A DNA stretch of 64,000 nt from Gammaproteobacteria bacterium (GTDB lineage Bacteria; Pseudomonadota; Gammaproteobacteria; HK1). Of this stretch, positions 25,377-35,453 are shown one piece after another (positions within the stretch are counted from its first letter, which is position 1; each line of letters begins with the position of its first letter). The DNA lies in NCBI GenBank assembly GCA_022824305.1, contig JAJEAD010000011.1, positions 62,001 to 126,000 on the forward strand. The letters are read 5' to 3'. The notes below the pieces were generated by a model. That model searched no databases. It was given only the letters and a program-made list of their open reading frames with translations, and was not told where the DNA came from. The position numbers were made by a program, and so were the translations under genes.

Positions 25377-26459
25377 ATGGCTGCAGTGACATCGAGGGAA
25401 CGCGTGCCCTGCCGCGACGGCGGGCCCGCACCCGCCTACGCGGGGCCGGCGGCGTGGACCGGCGCCGACATGCGCTCGCGGGACGACTGGGTGCTCCGGC
25501 TGGGGGCGCCCGAGCGCTCGGAGCTCGAGTCCGCCCTGCAAGCGACCCGGCACCTGCCGCTCGAGGAAGTCCGGGCGGAGGATTTCGAGCTGCCCGCCCT
25601 CGGCCCCCGGCTGCTCGCGTTGCGGGACGAGCTCGTCGAGGGGCGTGGCTTCTCGCTCCTGCGCGGGCTCGACATCACAGGCCGACCCATCGAGGAGAGC
25701 GCGCGCCTGTTCTGGGGAATCGGCGCCTGGCTGGGGCGCCCCGTCTCCCAGAACGCGCAGGGCCACGTGCTCGGGCACATCTACGACCTCTCCTACGATC
25801 CCCGGGACCCCAGGGTCAGGACCTACCAGACCGCCGAGCGGCAGTACTACCACGCGGATTCCTGCGACATCGTGGGCCTGCTCTGCCTGCAGCCGGCGAA
25901 GCGCGGGGGACTGAGCAGCATCGTGAGCTCCGTGACCCTGTACAACGAGATGGCGCGCAGGAGTCCCGACCTCGCGGCCCTCCTCTCGGAGCCGGTGCCC
26001 ATCGACCGCCGCGGGGAGATCCCGGAGGGCGAGGACCCCTGGTTCATGAACGCGGTGTTCAACCATCACGACGGTCTCGTGTCGGGCTACTACGTCCGGC
26101 GCTACATCACGTCGTCGCAGCGCCTGCCCGGCGCTCCCCGTCTGACACCCGCGCACTACGAGGCCTTCGATCTGCTGGACGAGCTCGCCGAAGACCCCGA
26201 CATCCACCTCGACATGGAGTTCCGGCCCGGGGACATCCAGTTTCTGCACAACCACACCGTCTTCCACGACCGTACCGCGTTCGAGGACTGGCCGGAGCCC
26301 GAACGAAGACGGCACCTGCTGCGCTTGTGGCTGTGCCCCCCGAACGGCAGGCCCCTGCCCCCGCACTACGCGATGCGCTGGGGAAGCGTCGAGATCGGCG
26401 ACCGGGGCGGCATCGTCTGCCCGGGAACGAAGCTGCACGCCCCCCTGGCCCCCGGGTAG
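25377..26459 (+). CDS. TauD/TfdA-type 2-oxoglutarate Fe(II) dioxygenase
   Basis: A 360-residue member of the TauD/TfdA superfamily. The iron-binding HxD is YYHADS (near residue 161), the distal His is in HNHTVFHDRTAF (near 300), and the 2OG-binding Arg is in RRRHLLRLWLCP (near 320). Such enzymes oxidise or demethylate small acids and amines with O2 and 2-oxoglutarate. The start ATG at 25377 is favoured by GGAGG five bases upstream; earlier in-frame ATGs lie outside the conserved region. The substrate is unknown, but carnitine, betaine or taurine-type compounds would fit the neighbourhood. Confidence 0.82.
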   Translation: MAAVTSRERVPCRDGGPAPAYAGPAAWTGADMRSRDDWVLRLGAPERSELESALQATRHLPLEEVRAEDFELPALGPRLLALRDELVEGRGFSLLRGLDITGRPIEESARLFWGIGAWLGRPVSQNAQGHVLGHIYDLSYDPRDPRVRTYQTAERQYYHADSCDIVGLLCLQPAKRGGLSSIVSSVTLYNEMARRSPDLAALLSEPVPIDRRGEIPEGEDPWFMNAVFNHHDGLVSGYYVRRYITSSQRLPGAPRLTPAHYEAFDLLDELAEDPDIHLDMEFRPGDIQFLHNHTVFHDRTAFEDWPEPERRRHLLRLWLCPPNGRPLPPHYAMRWGSVEIGDRGGIVCPGTKLHAPLAPG

Positions 26460-26716
26460 CGATTCGACTTGCCTGTCGGCGCCAGGCGCGCCCGCACGTC
26501 GCCGATTCGCCTCCCGCCGGGCGGGGCGGCGGCCGAGGGTCCTCGCTTCGGGAGAGGCCCACACCACCACGCGCGTCCCGCCATCCCGGGGAGCGGCGTC
26601 CGGTTCGCGCCTTCCCGCCACGCAACTTCCCGCCACGCGCCCGGCGGGGTCCGCGACGCGATCTGCGCTATCGTTGCCGACTTGCTCGCCGCCGCCCGCA
26701 CGGACCGAAGGAAAGG

Positions 26717-28115
26717 ATGACGGAAAGCGTCTCGATCCCCCTCTGGATTGCGATCGTCGGAGGCGCCCTGGCGCTCTGGGCGCTGATGGAGCGCCTGCTG
26801 ATCCCCGGTGTGCGCTGGTTCTTTCGCCAGCAGGTGAATCGGGTCATCACCGAGCTCAACACCCGGCTTCAGCTCCAGGTGCCGGCATTTCACCAGACGA
26901 AGCGACAGGTCCTCGTCGACCGCCTGACCTACGACCCCGAGGTCGCGGCGGCGGTCGAAGCCGAGGCGCTCGCGACCGGCACCCCGCGCGAGGTGCTGAT
27001 TCGCGAGGTGGAGCGCTACGCCCGCGAGATCGTGCCCTCCTTCAACGCCTACCTCTACTTCCGCATCGGCTACCACCTCGCGCGCCGGAGCGTGCGTCTC
27101 CTCTACCGCGTCCGCCTGGGATACGCGGACGACCAGGCGCTGTCGCGCATCGCGCCCGAGGCGAGCGTGGTGTTCGTCATGAACCACCGAAGCAACGTGG
27201 ACTACGTGATCGTCGCGTACATGGCGGCGAACCGCTCCGCGCTCAGCTACGCGGTGGGCGAGAGTCTGGCCCCTGCAGGCCCTCATCCGCTCTCTCGGAG
27301 CCTACTTCGTGCGCCGCAATTCCGACAACGTGCTCTACCGGCGGGTTCTCGCGCGCTACGTGCAGGCGGCGACCGCGGGAGGGGTGGTCCAGGCCGTCTA
27401 CCCCGAGGGGGGGCTGAGCCGCGACGGCCGCATGCGCGAGCCGAAGCTCGGCCTCATCAGCTACATGGTCAGCGCCTTCGATCCCGAGGACGGGCGCGAT
27501 CTGGTCTTCGTCCCGGTGGGCATCAACTACGACCGCGTGCTCGAGGACCGTTCCCTCGTTCGTGCCCGCCGCGCCGGTCCGCATGGCCGTTTCCACGTCG
27601 CGGCGGTCGTCGGCGGATTCGTCGCCCGCAACCTCGGACTGATGCTGAGAAGGCGCTGGTACCGCTTCGGCTACGCCTGCGTCAACTTCGCCGCCCCCGT
27701 CTCCATGCGAGAGTACGCGAGAGAGCACCGCATCGACTTCCGCACGCTGAGCGCGCCAGAGCGCAGCCGGGCGCTCGAGCGTCTCGGGGCCGAGCTCAAG
27801 GGCGCCATCGCGGCGGCGATCCCGGTGCTCCCGGTATCCGTGGTGGCGACGGTCTTCGCGCGACGTCCCGCGCAGTCGATGAGCGCGCTCGAGGTCAAGG
27901 CCCACGCCTGGGCCCTGATCGCGGAGCTCACGCGAAGCGGCGCCTACGTCCACATCCCCCGCGCGGACCTCGACTACGCGATCACGGTGGGACTGCGGAT
28001 GCTGGTGCTGCGCCACTTCGTGGAAGAGAGCGAAGGGCTCTTCCGAGCCCGCGCGGAGGAACGCGACATGCTGGACTACTACGCCAACTCGATAGAGCAC
28101 TTCCTGTCCGGGTGA
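26717..28115 (+). pseudogene. PlsB/PlsC-like acyltransferase, frameshifted
   Basis: Two overlapping frames together give a glycerol-phosphate-type acyltransferase of about 468 residues. The first frame has a membrane anchor (residues 5-24) and the HX4D motif NHRSNVDY (near 156); it stays intact to LSYAVGE at about 27262. The second frame then continues with WARVWPLQALIRSLGAYFVRR and motif III PEGGLSRDG. The junction holds a single TGGGCGAG (27255-27262). Restoring a second tandem copy of these 8 bases rebuilds the expected AVGEWARVWPL sequence exactly, so the shift looks like loss of one copy of an 8-bp direct repeat. Whether it is real or an assembly error is open. Confidence 0.75.
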
Positions 28116-28181
28116 CGGAGCGGCCACGGCGCCCATGGCGGGCGCCATCCCGGTTTCTCCGCGGGCTCCGGGCGTGCCGGC

Positions 28182-28297
28182 CGCGATGTCTCGCCGATTT
28201 CCTGCTGCGGACGCCAATCTGCTCGTGTTGACGGGCCGTAGGACCCGCCAATGCGGCATCCTGGCGCCCTCACGACGAAAACCGGTGAGACATTGCG
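28182..28297 (+). repeat. dispersed intergenic palindrome, copy 2
   Basis: This 116-bp element between the acyltransferase and a 2OG oxygenase has ends that pair over about 20 bases: CGCGATGTCTCGCCGATTT on the left, and CGCAATGTCTCACCGGTTT when the right end is read in reverse complement. Internal conserved blocks are GCGGACGCCAATCTGCTCG and GGGCCGTA. Confidence 0.72.
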
Positions 28298-28343
28298 ACT
28301 GGCGTCGCGCACAATGCCCATTCTCCAAGCGAAGCCCTCGCCG

Positions 28344-29138
28344 ATGAACCTGCACCCCCGAATCGATCTCTCCCGTTACCCGATCGCGGCCTTCGGCTCG
28401 CCCGAGCGAGAGGGGCTGGTCGCCTCCTGCCGCCGCGCCATCGGCGAGTCGGGCGCCTGCGTGCTGGAGGGGTTCGTGCCCGCCGACGCGGTGGCCGAGA
28501 TCGCGCGCGAGGTCGAGCCCTGCCTGGACCGGGCCTTCTACAAGACCAAGCGGCACAACGTGTACCTCGTCGACGACGATCCCGCCTATCCCGCCGACCA
28601 CCCGCGAAACGCCCACCAGACCACCGGCTCGGCCACCCTCGCCTACGACTTCATCCCGAAGGAGGGGGTGCTGGACAGCATCTACCACTGGTCGCCGATG
28701 CGGCAGTTCGTCTCCGACACTCTCGGCTTCGATGCGCTCTACCCCTACGTGGACGACGTGGCGCCCCTGAACGTCCTCGTCTATCCCCCGGGCAAGGGGA
28801 CCGGCTGGCACTTCGACATCGCCGAGTTCGTGGTCACCCTGCTCATCCGCAGCCCCCGCGGAGGCGGAGTCTACGAGTACGCTCCTTTCATCCGCAGCGA
28901 GGACGACGAAGGCTTCGGCGCGGTGGGCGCGATTCTCGCGGGCAAGCGCCACGGCGTGTACGAGCTTTCCCAGCCCGAAGGCGCGCTGGTGATATTCAAG
29001 GGCCACCACACGCTGCACCGCGTGACCCCCGTCGAAGGAGACGTGAGGCGCCTGGTCGGGGTCCTGAGCTACGCCGCCACTCCCGGGCGCGAGACGAGCG
29101 CCTACAACCGCCGCACCTTCTACGGGCGCGACGACTGA
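28344..29138 (+). CDS. 2OG-Fe(II) oxygenase, phytanoyl/HalD-like fold
   Basis: A 264-residue double-stranded beta-helix oxygenase. The facial triad is visible as GWHFDIAEF (His and Asp near residue 154) and HTLHRVTPVEG (distal His near 219), followed by the 2OG-anchoring Arg in DVRRLVGVLSY. Asp is kept in the HxD, so it is a hydroxylase type rather than a halogenase. An in-frame ATG at 28314 is the alternative start; neither has a clear ribosome site, and 28344 begins the conserved MNLHPRIDLSRYP. The substrate is unknown. Confidence 0.75.
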   Translation: MNLHPRIDLSRYPIAAFGSPEREGLVASCRRAIGESGACVLEGFVPADAVAEIAREVEPCLDRAFYKTKRHNVYLVDDDPAYPADHPRNAHQTTGSATLAYDFIPKEGVLDSIYHWSPMRQFVSDTLGFDALYPYVDDVAPLNVLVYPPGKGTGWHFDIAEFVVTLLIRSPRGGGVYEYAPFIRSEDDEGFGAVGAILAGKRHGVYELSQPEGALVIFKGHHTLHRVTPVEGDVRRLVGVLSYAATPGRETSAYNRRTFYGRDD

Positions 29139-29258
29139 ACGCATGCGCGAAAGCGAGCCCTCCCGCCCCTGCCGGGAAGCCCCGCTGCGCTTCGTGTCCC
29201 GAGGATTTCCGAGCATCCGCCCCGGCCGCGAGCAGACGATCAAGAGGAGACCGTTCAA

Positions 29259-30080
29259 GTGACCCAATCCCTCATCGAGCCCATTCACGCGATCAAGGTG
29301 GACGGCGCCTGGACCGCCTCGATCGACTACCACATCTCGCTGGAACCCGTCGGACGGCGGGTGCGCGGCTTCCTGAACGGCGTTCCCGTCGTCGATTCGC
29401 TGAGCGCGCGGGTGATGCGGGAGAAGGGACACCTCCCCGTGTACTACTTCCCCCGCGCCGACGTGGCGGCTGAATGCCTCAGGCCCACCGACCACCACAC
29501 TTACTGCCCGCACAAGGGCGACGCGAGCTACTGGACGGTGTCGGCGGGCTCCAAGGCGGTCGAGAACGGGGCGTGGGCCTACCTCGAGCCCTACCCCCAC
29601 CTCGCTGCGCTCGCGGACCTGGTCGCCTTCTACTGGAAGGCGATGGACGAGTGGTGGGAGGAGGACGAGCAGGTCTTCGTCCACGCCCGCGACCCGCGCA
29701 AGAGCATCGCGGTGGTGGAGTGCTTTCGCCCCGTCGAGGTGGTGCTGGACGGCACCGTGCTCGCGAGCACCCGTCGCGCCCGCACGCTCCACGAGACCGA
29801 CCTCCCCGCGCGCTACTACATCCCTCCGGAGGACGTGCGCAGCGATCTGCTGGCGCCGAGCGAGACCCGCACGCGCTGCCCCTACAAGGGCGAGGCGGTG
29901 TACTGGAGCGCCCGCCTGCCGGAGCGGACGGTGGAGGACGTGGTGTGGAGCTACCCCCGACCCATCGCGGAGTGTCCGCGCATCGCATCGCTGATGTGCT
30001 TCTTCAACGAGGTGGTGGACGACATCCTCGTGGACGGCGTGCCGCAGGCGAAGACCCGCACCCCGTGGTCTCGCGACTGA
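29259..30080 (+). CDS. tandem DUF427 domain protein
   Basis: A 273-residue protein with two copies of the DUF427 fold (about residues 35-130 and 150-245). Each has the marker pair YYFPRADV / YYIPPEDV followed by YCPHKGDASYW / RCPYKGEAVYW, and then the AWAYLEPYP / VWSYPRPI segment. The family's biochemical role is not established. The GTG start is preceded by AGGAGA. It lies 120 bp after the 2OG oxygenase and may be co-transcribed with it. Confidence 0.82.
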   Translation: MTQSLIEPIHAIKVDGAWTASIDYHISLEPVGRRVRGFLNGVPVVDSLSARVMREKGHLPVYYFPRADVAAECLRPTDHHTYCPHKGDASYWTVSAGSKAVENGAWAYLEPYPHLAALADLVAFYWKAMDEWWEEDEQVFVHARDPRKSIAVVECFRPVEVVLDGTVLASTRRARTLHETDLPARYYIPPEDVRSDLLAPSETRTRCPYKGEAVYWSARLPERTVEDVVWSYPRPIAECPRIASLMCFFNEVVDDILVDGVPQAKTRTPWSRD

Positions 30081-30123
30081 GCAGGCCGGGCTAAGAGGCG
30101 CGCGCAGCGCAGCGCCCGCCGCG

Positions 30124-31230
30124 CTACGCCTCCATCGCCTCGTGAAGCCAGGCGTAGAGCGCCGCGATGGAGTGCTCGCTCTCGAGCCCGCCGCGCGGAT
30201 CGATCACGAGGGGAGCCGGGCGGTACCCCCCGCTCTCGAGGCCCCGCTGCACCGACTCCACGAGCCGGATGTCCTCGGCCAGGGTGGTATCAGCGTCCTG
30301 TTCGGCGAGGCGGCGAAGGGCGCCGGGGCACTCGCCGCCGACCGAGTACCACTGGCGGGTCACCTCGGTGGTCCGGTGGTCGATCGCCCGCCAGTGGTAG
30401 GTGTTCAGCACGTTCCCCGGATAGACCTGGAAGGAGAAGGCGGGCCACAGGAACCACGAGCGGTACTCCAGCGCCCGGGGATGGGCGCCGGCGTCGATGC
30501 GGTAGCTCATGGCTTCGCCGGTGGCCGAACTCGTCGCGTGGCGCAGCATGCGGCCCCGGGCGACGATGCGGTAGCTGTCGGGGTCGACCACGCCGCTCGC
30601 GAAAGTGGGGTGGTTCACCCGGCAGTGATAGCACTCGTTGTAGTTCTCCACCGACACCTTCCAGTTGCACCGCTCGATGACGGTGCGGGTGAAGGCGGGG
30701 CGCAAGCGGTCCAGGTCGGGAAGGTACTCGCCAAGCGCCGCCCCGAGCCCGGGGTAGCGGCTCTCCATCGGCTCGGCATGCGGGTCCAGGTTCACGAACA
30801 TGAAGCCGCCCACGCGCTCGATGCGCACCGGGGTCAGGCTTATGCAGGAGGGGTCGAAGCCCGGCACCCTATCGGCGCCGGGCGCTGCGCGCAGGCTCCC
30901 GTCGAGCTCGTAGGTCCAGGAATGGTAGGGGCACACCAGCACCCGCCGGTTTCCGCTCCCGGACACCACTTCGTGGCCACGGTGGGCGCACGCGTTGTAG
31001 AACGCCGCCATCGCACCGTCGGGCCGTCTCACGCAGAAGAGACTCCGGCCGTGCACGTCGAAGGTGAAGTAGTCACCCGCCCCCTCGAGCTGCGAGACGT
31101 GGCCGGCGTACTGCCAGGTGCGGCGGAAGACGCGATCGCGTTCACGCTCGAAGCGCGCCGGATCGGTGTAGTACGCGGCATCGAGAGCGCGCACGGGCGA
31201 GTCCGCGGACCTCTCTGGCATGTCGATCAC
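30124..31230 (-). CDS. Rieske-type oxygenase alpha subunit (quaternary-amine class)
   Basis: A 368-residue Rieske non-heme iron oxygenase. The [2Fe-2S] ligands are Cys81/His83 in CAHRGH and Cys100/His103 in CPYHSW. The mononuclear iron site is in ENYNECYHCRVNHPTF (two His, near 198-205). It resembles the GbcA/CntA/stachydrine-demethylase branch, which oxidises N-methylated quaternary amines. Only the oxygenase is present; the needed ferredoxin reductase is not in this window. It is divergent from the FAD/GcvT oxidase gene across 137 bp, so the two could act in sequence on an N-methylated substrate. Confidence 0.84.
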   Translation of the reverse strand: MIDMPERSADSPVRALDAAYYTDPARFERERDRVFRRTWQYAGHVSQLEGAGDYFTFDVHGRSLFCVRRPDGAMAAFYNACAHRGHEVVSGSGNRRVLVCPYHSWTYELDGSLRAAPGADRVPGFDPSCISLTPVRIERVGGFMFVNLDPHAEPMESRYPGLGAALGEYLPDLDRLRPAFTRTVIERCNWKVSVENYNECYHCRVNHPTFASGVVDPDSYRIVARGRMLRHATSSATGEAMSYRIDAGAHPRALEYRSWFLWPAFSFQVYPGNVLNTYHWRAIDHRTTEVTRQWYSVGGECPGALRRLAEQDADTTLAEDIRLVESVQRGLESGGYRPAPLVIDPRGGLESEHSIAALYAWLHEAMEA

Positions 31231-31367
31231 CCTCCTTCCGGCAGGCTCCGAGACGCCGCCGGCGACTCCTGCGCGCCGTCCCGGGCGGAGCGCGATGGTA
31301 GATACTCACCCCCTGCCCGTCCACATGTGCCCTCCCTCCCGGACGGCTCCGGAGAAGCGCTCCTCCC

Positions 31368-33797
31368 GTGACCGATCACGCCCGCGTCGTCATCGTCGGC
31401 GGCGGCATTCTCGGATGCTCGCTCGCCTATCACCTCGCCCGCGAGGGATGGACGGATGTCGTGCTGCTGGAGAAGGCCGAGCTCTGCTCCGGCTCTACCT
31501 GGCACGCGGCCGGTCAGGTCACCCACTCCACGTCCAGCCCCACGCTGGGGCGCATGGCGGGCTACGCCATCGAGCTCTACCGGCGCCTGGAAGACGAGAC
31601 CGGCCAGTCCGTCTCCTTCCACGACTGCGGCTCGCTCCGCCTCGCCTACCGCCCCGGCGAGGTGGACTGGCTGCGCTACACCATGAGTGTCGGCGCCGCC
31701 CTGGGCCACCCCATGGAGCTGCTCGGCCCCGGCGACATCCGCGTGCACCACCCCTTCTACAACCTGGACGGCGTGAAGGCCGCGCTGTGGACCCCGGCGG
31801 ACGGCCACGTGGACCCGGCCGGAGCAACCATGGCGCTCGCGGCCGCTGCGAGGCGGGCCGGAGTACGGATCGTTCGCCGCAACCGGGTGACCGGCATCGC
31901 CAGGCAGGCGAACGGCGAATGGCGGGTGGACAGCGAGCAGGGAGCGTACCGCTGCGAGCACGTGGTCAACGCGGGCGGGACCTACGCACGGCAGATCGGG
32001 CATTGGACCGGCCTCGATCTGCCCGTCACCTGCATGACCCATCACTACCTGGTCACCGAGCCCGTGCCCGGGTTCGAAGGGCTGGATCGCGAGCTCCCCG
32101 TGGTCCGGGACGACCGGGAGGTGTCGGGGTACATCCGCATGGAGCAGAGATCCGGCCTGATCGGCATCTACGAGAAGGCCAACCCCAACCCGGTCTGGCT
32201 CGACGGCACGCCCTGGGACGCCGAGAGCGAGCTCTTCGACCCCGACTACGAGCGCATCGCGCCCTGGCTGCAGAAGGCCATGGAGCGCATGCCGGTGCTC
32301 GCCGAGGTCGGCATAAGGCGAGCGGTCCATGGCGCCATCACCCATCCTCCCGACGGCAACATGCTGCTCGGACCGGCGCCCGGTCACGCCAACTACTGGT
32401 GCGCGGCGGGCTGCCAGATCGGCGTGGGCTGGGGACCGGGCGCGGGCAAGCACCTCGCGCAGTGGATGGTGCACGGCGCGGCCGAGGTCTCGATGCGCGA
32501 GGTGGACCCGCGGCGCTACGGTGATTTCGCAGGAAGAAACTATGCGATCTCAAAGGCTTGCGAGGACTATCTCCTGCGTCACGAGACCCCCTGGCCTCAC
32601 TTCAACCGCCTTGCCGCCCGACCCGTCAGGACCAGCCCCCTCTATGGTCGCCTGCACGCGGCGGGGGCGGTGCACGAGGAGGTGTTCGGGTGGGAACGGG
32701 CGCGCTGGTTCGCGCGCAACGGGATGCCGCAACGCGACCTCTACTCGTTCCGCCGCCCGGGCTGGCACGAGGCGGTCGCGCAGGAGGTGGAGGCGGTGCG
32801 CGAGCGCGCCGGCATCATGGACATCACCGCCTTCGCGAAGTTCGACATCGAGGGGCCCGACGCCGAGTCCTTCGTCAGCAGGATGATTGCCAACCGGGTG
32901 CCGGGGGCGCCGGACGGCGTCGTGCTCGCCCACCTGCTCAACGAGCGGGGCACGATCGAGGCGGAGGCCACGCTCGCGCGCTTCGGCGAAGCGCATTTCT
33001 ACCTGGTATGCGCCGCCTTTTTCGAGCTGCGCGTGAGGGACTGGCTCCTCCGGCACCGCAAGCCCTGCGAACGCGTGCGCATCGACAACGTCTCCGGGGA
33101 CTACGCCGCGCTCGCCCTGCAGGGCCCCCGCTCGCGCGTCGTGCTCGGCCAGGTCACGCCGGCGGCGCTCGACAACGCGTCCTTCCGCTGGCTGAGCGCG
33201 CGGCGCATCCCGGTGGCCGGCGCCGAGGCGCACGTGCTGCGCCTCTCCTACGCCGGCGAGCTTGGCTTCGAGCTGCACATCCCCCGGGCCCGGGCGCGGG
33301 CGGTGCTCGATGCGCTGTGGGAGGCGGGAGAAGGGCTCGGCATCGCGCACTACGGCTCCTTCGCGATGAACGCGATGCGCATGGAGAAGATGTTCAAGGG
33401 CGCCGCGGAGCTCACCAACGAGGTCACCCTGCCCGAAGCGGGCGCGATGCGCTTCGCACGCCTGGACAAGCCGGGCGGCTTCCTGGGACGGGAGGCCACC
33501 CGGCGGAGCCTCGAGGCGGGGGAAGGGCGCTGGCGCTGCGCCTACCTGGAGATCGATGCCGGCGACGCGGACTGCCTCGGAGGCGAGGCGGTGTTCGACG
33601 GGCGCGAGTGCGTCGGCGCGGTCTCCTCGGGCGCGTGGGGACCGAGCGTCGGCGCGTCGCTGGCATTCGCCTACGTCACGCCGGACCGGGCCCTGCCCGG
33701 CACCGCCCTGGAGGTGTCCGTGCTCAACGAGCGCCGTCCGGCGCGGGTGCTGGGCGCCGCGAAGCACGACCCCGACAACCTGCGCCCACGGGCCTGA
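31368..33797 (+). CDS. dimethylglycine/sarcosine dehydrogenase-like (DAO-GcvT fusion)
   Basis: An 809-residue flavoprotein with an N-terminal DAO domain (dinucleotide motif VIVGGGILGCSLAYHLA at residues 8-24) and a C-terminal GcvT-like folate-binding domain (from about 430; YAALALQGPRSRVVLG near 580, YAGELGFELHIP near 630). His46 in STWHAAGQ matches the His that binds FAD covalently in dimethylglycine dehydrogenase. Such enzymes remove N-methyl groups, passing the one-carbon unit to tetrahydrofolate. Start codon GTG. It is divergent from the Rieske oxygenase gene and 203 bp upstream of an aminotransferase gene. Confidence 0.86.
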   Translation: MTDHARVVIVGGGILGCSLAYHLAREGWTDVVLLEKAELCSGSTWHAAGQVTHSTSSPTLGRMAGYAIELYRRLEDETGQSVSFHDCGSLRLAYRPGEVDWLRYTMSVGAALGHPMELLGPGDIRVHHPFYNLDGVKAALWTPADGHVDPAGATMALAAAARRAGVRIVRRNRVTGIARQANGEWRVDSEQGAYRCEHVVNAGGTYARQIGHWTGLDLPVTCMTHHYLVTEPVPGFEGLDRELPVVRDDREVSGYIRMEQRSGLIGIYEKANPNPVWLDGTPWDAESELFDPDYERIAPWLQKAMERMPVLAEVGIRRAVHGAITHPPDGNMLLGPAPGHANYWCAAGCQIGVGWGPGAGKHLAQWMVHGAAEVSMREVDPRRYGDFAGRNYAISKACEDYLLRHETPWPHFNRLAARPVRTSPLYGRLHAAGAVHEEVFGWERARWFARNGMPQRDLYSFRRPGWHEAVAQEVEAVRERAGIMDITAFAKFDIEGPDAESFVSRMIANRVPGAPDGVVLAHLLNERGTIEAEATLARFGEAHFYLVCAAFFELRVRDWLLRHRKPCERVRIDNVSGDYAALALQGPRSRVVLGQVTPAALDNASFRWLSARRIPVAGAEAHVLRLSYAGELGFELHIPRARARAVLDALWEAGEGLGIAHYGSFAMNAMRMEKMFKGAAELTNEVTLPEAGAMRFARLDKPGGFLGREATRRSLEAGEGRWRCAYLEIDAGDADCLGGEAVFDGRECVGAVSSGAWGPSVGASLAFAYVTPDRALPGTALEVSVLNERRPARVLGAAKHDPDNLRPRA

Positions 33798-34000
33798 GGC
33801 GCCGGGCCGCCCGCGGAGCCCGTGCGAGGGGGTGCTTCCCCACGCACCCCCGGAGTCCCGACGCCGCCCCGCGGGCGCCCAACTCGTGCACAATGACCGG
33901 GGATTGCCCCGAGCGAGGGGGCGAGGCCCGCCTTCGACGGGCAGGGACGAAGGGAATGCGGGACGGCCGGTCTCCGGCCGGGCCGGACGAGGAGGACGCG

Positions 34001-35323
34001 ATGTCGACAACAGCCGCCGAAACGACAACCCGCCGGGAACCCGATCACCAGGACCGGCTCTACGCCAAGGCCGAACGCGCGCTCCCGGGAGCGGGACTCG
34101 GGGGCTACTCGCTCCCGGACCACGTGCGCTTCGTGATCGACGAGGCGCGCGGGGCACGGTTGAGGAGCGCGGACGGGCGCGAGTACATCGACTACGTGGG
34201 GGGCGCCGGCGCCAACATTCTCGGCGCCAACCACCCCGCGGTAGTGGATTCGGTGCAGCGCCAGGCGGCCCGGGGCCTTCACTTCTTCGGCACCCTGAAC
34301 TCCACCGCCATCGAGCTCGCGGCGCGCCTGCAGGAGATCATCCCCTGCGCGGAGCGACTCGCCTTCTCCACTACCGGCTCGGAGGCCACCGCCTACTCGA
34401 TGCGCATCGCCCGCGCCTTCACCGGCCGCGACAAGGTGCTCAAGTTCGAGGGCGGCTATCACGGCAACCACGACTACGCCTCCTTCAGCATCGCTCCGAG
34501 CGGACCCGCCAACTACCCCTTCGCTCCGCCGGACACCGGCGGCGTGCCCGCCCCCCTGCAGGACACCATGCTGGTTGCGCCGTACAACGATCTCGATGCG
34601 GTCGAGGACATCGTGCGCGAGCATCGCGACGACCTCGCCGCCATCGTGGTCGAGCCGGTGCAGCGGGCCATCTTTCCGGCGGAGGGCTTCCTTGCGGGGC
34701 TTCGCCGCATCGCGGACGAGAGCGGCGCGGTGCTGGTCTTCGACGAGGTGGTCACCGGATTCCGCCTCGCGCTCGGCGGCGCGCAGGAGTACTTCGGCGT
34801 GCAGCCCGACCTTGCCTCCTACGGCAAGATCGTGGGCGGCGGGGGTCCGCTCGGATGCGTGGCCGGGCGGCAGGACATCGTCGACTGCGCCAGCCCGCGG
34901 CGCAAGGGCCGCAGCGACTACGCCTACATCAACGGCACGCTGCACGGCAATCCGGTGGCCGCGGCCGCTTCGATGGCGACCCTCGACGTGCTGTCCGAGC
35001 CCGGCTTTCACGCAAGGCTGAACGCGCGCGCGGAGACCTTCTACCGCGAGATGCAGGCGGTGCTCGACGCCCGCGGCGTCCCCGCGCGGGTCGTCGGCGG
35101 GGCGTCGCTGTGGCAGTTCCTGTTTGCGGAGCGCCCGGCCCGCAACCAGTTGGAGGTGCTCGCGAGCGATCTCGCGCGCGGCGCCGCGCTCGACCTCGCC
35201 CTGGTGGAACGCGGTGTCTACGTGCTGCCCAACGTGCGGCGATTCGTGTCCGCGGTCCACAGCGAAGAGGACTTCGCGCAGACCCTCGCCGCGCTCGACC
35301 AGGCCTGCGCGGAGATCATGTAA
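34001..35323 (+). CDS. class III aminotransferase (GSA-aminomutase-like)
   Basis: A 440-residue PLP enzyme of the glutamate-1-semialdehyde aminomutase/omega-transaminase group. The cofactor Lys is K276 in ASYGKIVGGG, the PLP-phosphate site is STTGSEATAYSMR (near 123), and the acid that contacts the ring is in VFDEVVTGFR (near 247). The true HemL is usually encoded elsewhere, so this copy is more likely catabolic, acting on an amino-acid or beta-amino substrate. GGAGG lies upstream of the ATG. Confidence 0.83.
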   Translation: MSTTAAETTTRREPDHQDRLYAKAERALPGAGLGGYSLPDHVRFVIDEARGARLRSADGREYIDYVGGAGANILGANHPAVVDSVQRQAARGLHFFGTLNSTAIELAARLQEIIPCAERLAFSTTGSEATAYSMRIARAFTGRDKVLKFEGGYHGNHDYASFSIAPSGPANYPFAPPDTGGVPAPLQDTMLVAPYNDLDAVEDIVREHRDDLAAIVVEPVQRAIFPAEGFLAGLRRIADESGAVLVFDEVVTGFRLALGGAQEYFGVQPDLASYGKIVGGGGPLGCVAGRQDIVDCASPRRKGRSDYAYINGTLHGNPVAAAASMATLDVLSEPGFHARLNARAETFYREMQAVLDARGVPARVVGGASLWQFLFAERPARNQLEVLASDLARGAALDLALVERGVYVLPNVRRFVSAVHSEEDFAQTLAALDQACAEIM

Positions 35324-35453
35324 GGCAACGGACGGCACGGGAGTGGCCGGCGCCGGGCGCCCGGGCAGGAGGCGCGCCCCATCGACCCGGGTAGCGACGA
35401 CGCGCTGATGAACCGCGCACCGTGCCGCGGCGGCGGGTGCGGCGGCCTGAGCC

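Noticed and set aside
26460-26716. A degraded repeat copy or small gene between the TauD-like and acyltransferase genes
   Set aside because: There is weak similarity to inner repeat blocks but no pairing ends, and no coding signal. I see nothing supportable in this stretch.
34001-35323. Calling the class III aminotransferase HemL
   Set aside because: It shares the GSA-aminomutase fold, but the context is catabolic and nothing ties it to tetrapyrrole synthesis.
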